DNA from: AP-15 sp963777435
Lineage (GTDB): Bacteria > Pseudomonadota > Alphaproteobacteria > ATCC43930 > CGMCC-115725
Assembly (NCBI GenBank): GCA_963777435.1
Contig: CAVZQT010000004.1
Span: 372,001-436,000, forward strand
Length of the DNA stretch: 64,000 nucleotides
Reading direction: 5' to 3'
Shown here: positions 62,104 through 64,000 of the stretch, piece after piece
Layout of the letters: each line of letters begins with the position of its first letter
Position numbering within the stretch: the stretch's first letter is position 1
Position numbers and translations under genes: made by a program
Notes under the pieces: generated by a model
Told to the model about the DNA's origin: nothing
Databases searched by the model: none
Seen by the model: the letters and a program-made list of their open reading frames with translations, nothing else

Positions 62104-62425
62104 AACGGCTTTCCTTCGTCCGCTCGGTCCGGCACCCGACCCGCAGCGATCTCGCCGGCGGGTAACTACTGCGCCCTGCCCCGAGCCGCGTCAACAAAGC
62201 TTCAAGCATGTCGATGCCAGTAGCTCGCCTCTCGGCGCGGCGGCACACAAAAATTGCCGATTAATTGACGAAGCGCGGCGGTCGCAAGACTTGCAGTCGA
62301 ACAAACGGCTATCTTAAACTCGCGCAAGTTGGACGCCTCCGCCGAGGCGCGTCCCGCGGTCGGGGGAGAAGAAGCCGTTGGGTGCTTGGCGAGGAAAGCA
62401 TGGCAGTCCCTCTCGGTTCGCCGAA
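62104..62425 (+). other. 322-base region between divergent genes
   Basis: No gene, RNA or clear repeat is seen between the PaaK-like start and the start of the outer-membrane protein gene. It must hold both promoters. An AT-richer patch around 62280-62325 (GGCTATCTTAAACTCG) is a candidate promoter location for the plus-strand gene, but no confident -35/-10 pair was found. Confidence 0.4.
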
Positions 62426-63808
62426 ATGTTTGGGTATTTCTGGGCCATCGTTTTTCTTGCGTTAGTCGTCGCAACCGTGCAAGCGGCGGCGCAAACGCTT
62501 TCCAGCAGCGAACAGTCGCGACTTGAAGCAAAGAAATCGGCCCTGTTTCAACAGATGTTGCGCAACCCAGGCGATCTCGACGCTACTTTTGCCTATGCTG
62601 ATGTTTCCGCCCGCTTGGGCGATTACGAGGCCGCGGTGTCGGCGCTCGACCGGATGTTGCTGTTCAATCCGAATTTACCGCGGGTTCAGCTCGAGATCGG
62701 GGCGCTTTACTTTCGTATGGGATCCTACGATCTCGCCCGCGACTATTTTCAAAGAGCCGCCGCCGCCAATCCCCCGCCCGCGGTGCGCGAGCGCATTGAC
62801 GAGTACATGGCACAGATCGACAAAGCGACCTCGCGCCATCACCTGTCGGGTTATGTCTTTCTTGGCGGCCAATACCAGAGCGACGCGAATGTTGCTCCCG
62901 GCTCGCCGCTGATCTTGTCCCCGATCGGCCCGGTTCTGCTCAACAGCCAATTTTTGAAGCAACCCTCCGGCAGCGTATTCGCGAGCGGTTCGCTGTTGTA
63001 CAGTTATGACCTCGAAGATCAGCGCCGCGATTCCATCGATGTCACCGCAGTCGGTTATATCAACCATTACTTCAATTCCAATGTAAGTCGGCTTGACCTC
63101 GCGTTGCTGGAAGTAACCGGGGGTCCCCGCATCAACTTTCCAAATGGCGGATTGCTCGGCAGCGTCGCCGCCTCGGTCAAGCCTTACCTGATCGGTGACG
63201 AAGTTGGATTGGGCGAGGCACAATATTTTGCCGCTGGCGGCGTCGGCCTCGAGTATGACGAGACCGTCTGGAACGACATGCTGCTCAAGACGGTGTTCGA
63301 GTTCCGGCGAAAGAATTTTACCAATATACCCGACCGGCCGCTATCGACCGGGCTCAACGGCAACGACAAGCTCGTCAGCTTTTCGGCGACAAAACCGATC
63401 GCCGAGAATGCCGTCTTGAATTTGGAGTTTGACTATCTCAAACAGTCGACCGATTTTGATTATTACACGAACTCGACCTATGCGGTGATCGGCGCCTACC
63501 GCATCCATTATGATGCACCATTCAAGGCCACGCCCTACCCGTGGGAGACGTCGCTATTTCTTGGCCGCGCGTGGAGCATTTATGCAGCGCCCGATCCGTG
63601 TTGCAACACGAGCAGCAACCCGGATGAGTTCTTTTCGGCGAGCAGTCAGCTGACCCAGCGTTGGCGCTTTGGCGTCACCGAGGCGGTGCCGGTAAGTCGT
63701 CGGATCGCGATCGTGCTGCAATTGGAGCGCGATATCGTCTCCTCGAACCTGCCGATCTACGGCTATACCAGCAATTCGGTCTTGCTCGGCCCGCAAATCC
63801 GTTTTTAA
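62426..63808 (+). CDS. TPR-containing outer-membrane beta-barrel protein
   Basis: A 460-residue protein if ATG 62426 (MFGYFWAIVFLALVVATVQA) is used; an upstream start at 62378 lacks the signal-peptide fit. The hydrophobic N-terminus is an export signal. Residues 45-130 form two or three tetratricopeptide-like repeats (ATFAYADVSARLGDYEAAVS, VQLEIGALYFRMGSYDLARD). The rest consists of alternating strands (GYVFLGGQYQSDANVAPGS, LGLEYDETVWNDML-like) ending in a terminal aromatic residue (VLLGPQIRF), as in outer-membrane barrels. This matches the DUF560/Slam-like layout. It precedes a FecR-domain gene. The role may be secretion or binding of a surface protein. Confidence 0.75.
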   Translation: MFGYFWAIVFLALVVATVQAAAQTLSSSEQSRLEAKKSALFQQMLRNPGDLDATFAYADVSARLGDYEAAVSALDRMLLFNPNLPRVQLEIGALYFRMGSYDLARDYFQRAAAANPPPAVRERIDEYMAQIDKATSRHHLSGYVFLGGQYQSDANVAPGSPLILSPIGPVLLNSQFLKQPSGSVFASGSLLYSYDLEDQRRDSIDVTAVGYINHYFNSNVSRLDLALLEVTGGPRINFPNGGLLGSVAASVKPYLIGDEVGLGEAQYFAAGGVGLEYDETVWNDMLLKTVFEFRRKNFTNIPDRPLSTGLNGNDKLVSFSATKPIAENAVLNLEFDYLKQSTDFDYYTNSTYAVIGAYRIHYDAPFKATPYPWETSLFLGRAWSIYAAPDPCCNTSSNPDEFFSASSQLTQRWRFGVTEAVPVSRRIAIVLQLERDIVSSNLPIYGYTSNSVLLGPQIRF

Positions 63809-63835
63809 GACAGGCATGCTGCAGAAGAGGTCGAG

Positions 63836-64000
63836 ATGACAGGGACGGTCTGCCGGCTGCGACGCACTTTGGCGCTGGGCTGCCTGGTGTTGCTGGGGTT
63901 CGGGTTTGCGAGCCCGATTCTCTTCGCGCAACAACGTGTTGGGGTCAACAGCGCCGTCAATCCTGACGCGATGGGTATCCCGCCCGGCGGGGTGCCAAAG
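63836..64000 (+). CDS. FecR-domain protein, N-terminal part (cut by window end)
   Basis: ATG 63836 follows AGAGG and opens a frame that runs off the window. It encodes 55 residues: MTGTVCRLRRTLALGCLVLL, a signal-peptide core ending ILFAQQ, then RVGVNSAVNPDAMGIPPGGV. The V-G-x-N-S-A-V-N-P-D-A-x-G-x-P-P-G-G segment is the usual mature start of alphaproteobacterial FecR-domain proteins. It begins 27 bases after the outer-membrane protein, so the two are probably one operon. Only the start is visible. Confidence 0.65.
   Translation, partial: MTGTVCRLRRTLALGCLVLLGFGFASPILFAQQRVGVNSAVNPDAMGIPPGGVPK

Noticed and set aside
1..64000. tRNA or rRNA genes, or an intact prophage
   Set aside because: No cloverleaf-like or rRNA-like sequence and no phage structural genes were noticed by eye; a tRNAscan or Infernal run could still find something small.

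Overview
This is a high-GC window from a bacterial chromosome. The gene set points to an alphaproteobacterium: a glnB-glnA pair with a -24/-12 (sigma-54) promoter, a ccmABCDEG cytochrome c maturation cluster, sucA-sucB, a PP_1105-type ATP-dependent DNA ligase with its exonuclease, and many MmgE/PrpD, LLM-oxidoreductase and glyoxalase (VOC) genes. A Rhodospirillales-like soil or uncultured lineage fits, but order and genus cannot be fixed from this sequence. No rRNA, tRNA or CRISPR array was seen.

Layout. 1-5.4 kb: end of a methyltransferase, a secreted dienelactone-hydrolase-like protein, then a tight minus-strand operon (LLM oxidoreductase, glutamine-synthetase-like ligase, N-formylglutamate amidohydrolase, isochorismatase-like hydrolase) and a broken alpha/beta hydrolase. 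5.4-12.2 kb is accessory DNA: a GGGAATT motif cluster, REP palindromes with a RAYT transposase, an AT-rich membrane protein gene, an IS1182 remnant fused to a ClpP-like gene, and a duplicated glyoxalase tail. 12.2-21.2 kb: small catabolic enzymes and glyoxalase-fold proteins, including a YciI/VOC group sharing an operator-like palindrome with a MarR gene. 21.4-27.4 kb: a complete Liv-type ABC importer followed by an aminotransferase. 27.5-29.5 kb: nitrogen control (glnB-glnA). 29.5-41.4 kb: TauE exporter, M20 hydrolase, flavin disulfide oxidoreductase, MlaC-like protein, a DUF6883/DUF4926 pair, a very long amidase, a GrdB/PrdB-like selenoprotein, MmgE/PrpD and an HdrD-like Fe-S protein. 41.4-48.6 kb: mutS, DUF29, DNA ligase plus exonuclease, and a Crp/Fnr regulator with a consensus TGTGA-N6-TCACA site nearby. 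48.7-52.8 kb: a second accessory patch with a HEPN/HepT-like ORF cut by a decayed IS5-type element. 53-57 kb: sucAB. 57-60.7 kb: ccm cluster, lacking ccmF and ccmH. 60.8-64 kb: PaaK-like ligase, a TPR/beta-barrel outer-membrane protein and the start of a FecR-domain protein.

Two signals deserve most attention. First, the ORF at 37367-38575 has an in-frame TGA in a U-x-x-C motif followed by a hairpin of bacterial SECIS type, so it is very probably a selenoprotein that ordinary gene calling would split. Second, at least ten otherwise good genes are each broken by what reads as a single extra base, including mutS twice, glnA-neighbourhood genes such as the LIV binding protein, and the Crp regulator. 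The uniform direction suggests insertion errors in the assembly rather than decay, whereas the GlcG gene (11-bp tandem duplication) and the IS5 transposase (20-bp unit repeated five times, plus a nonsense codon and REP insertions) look genuinely mutated.
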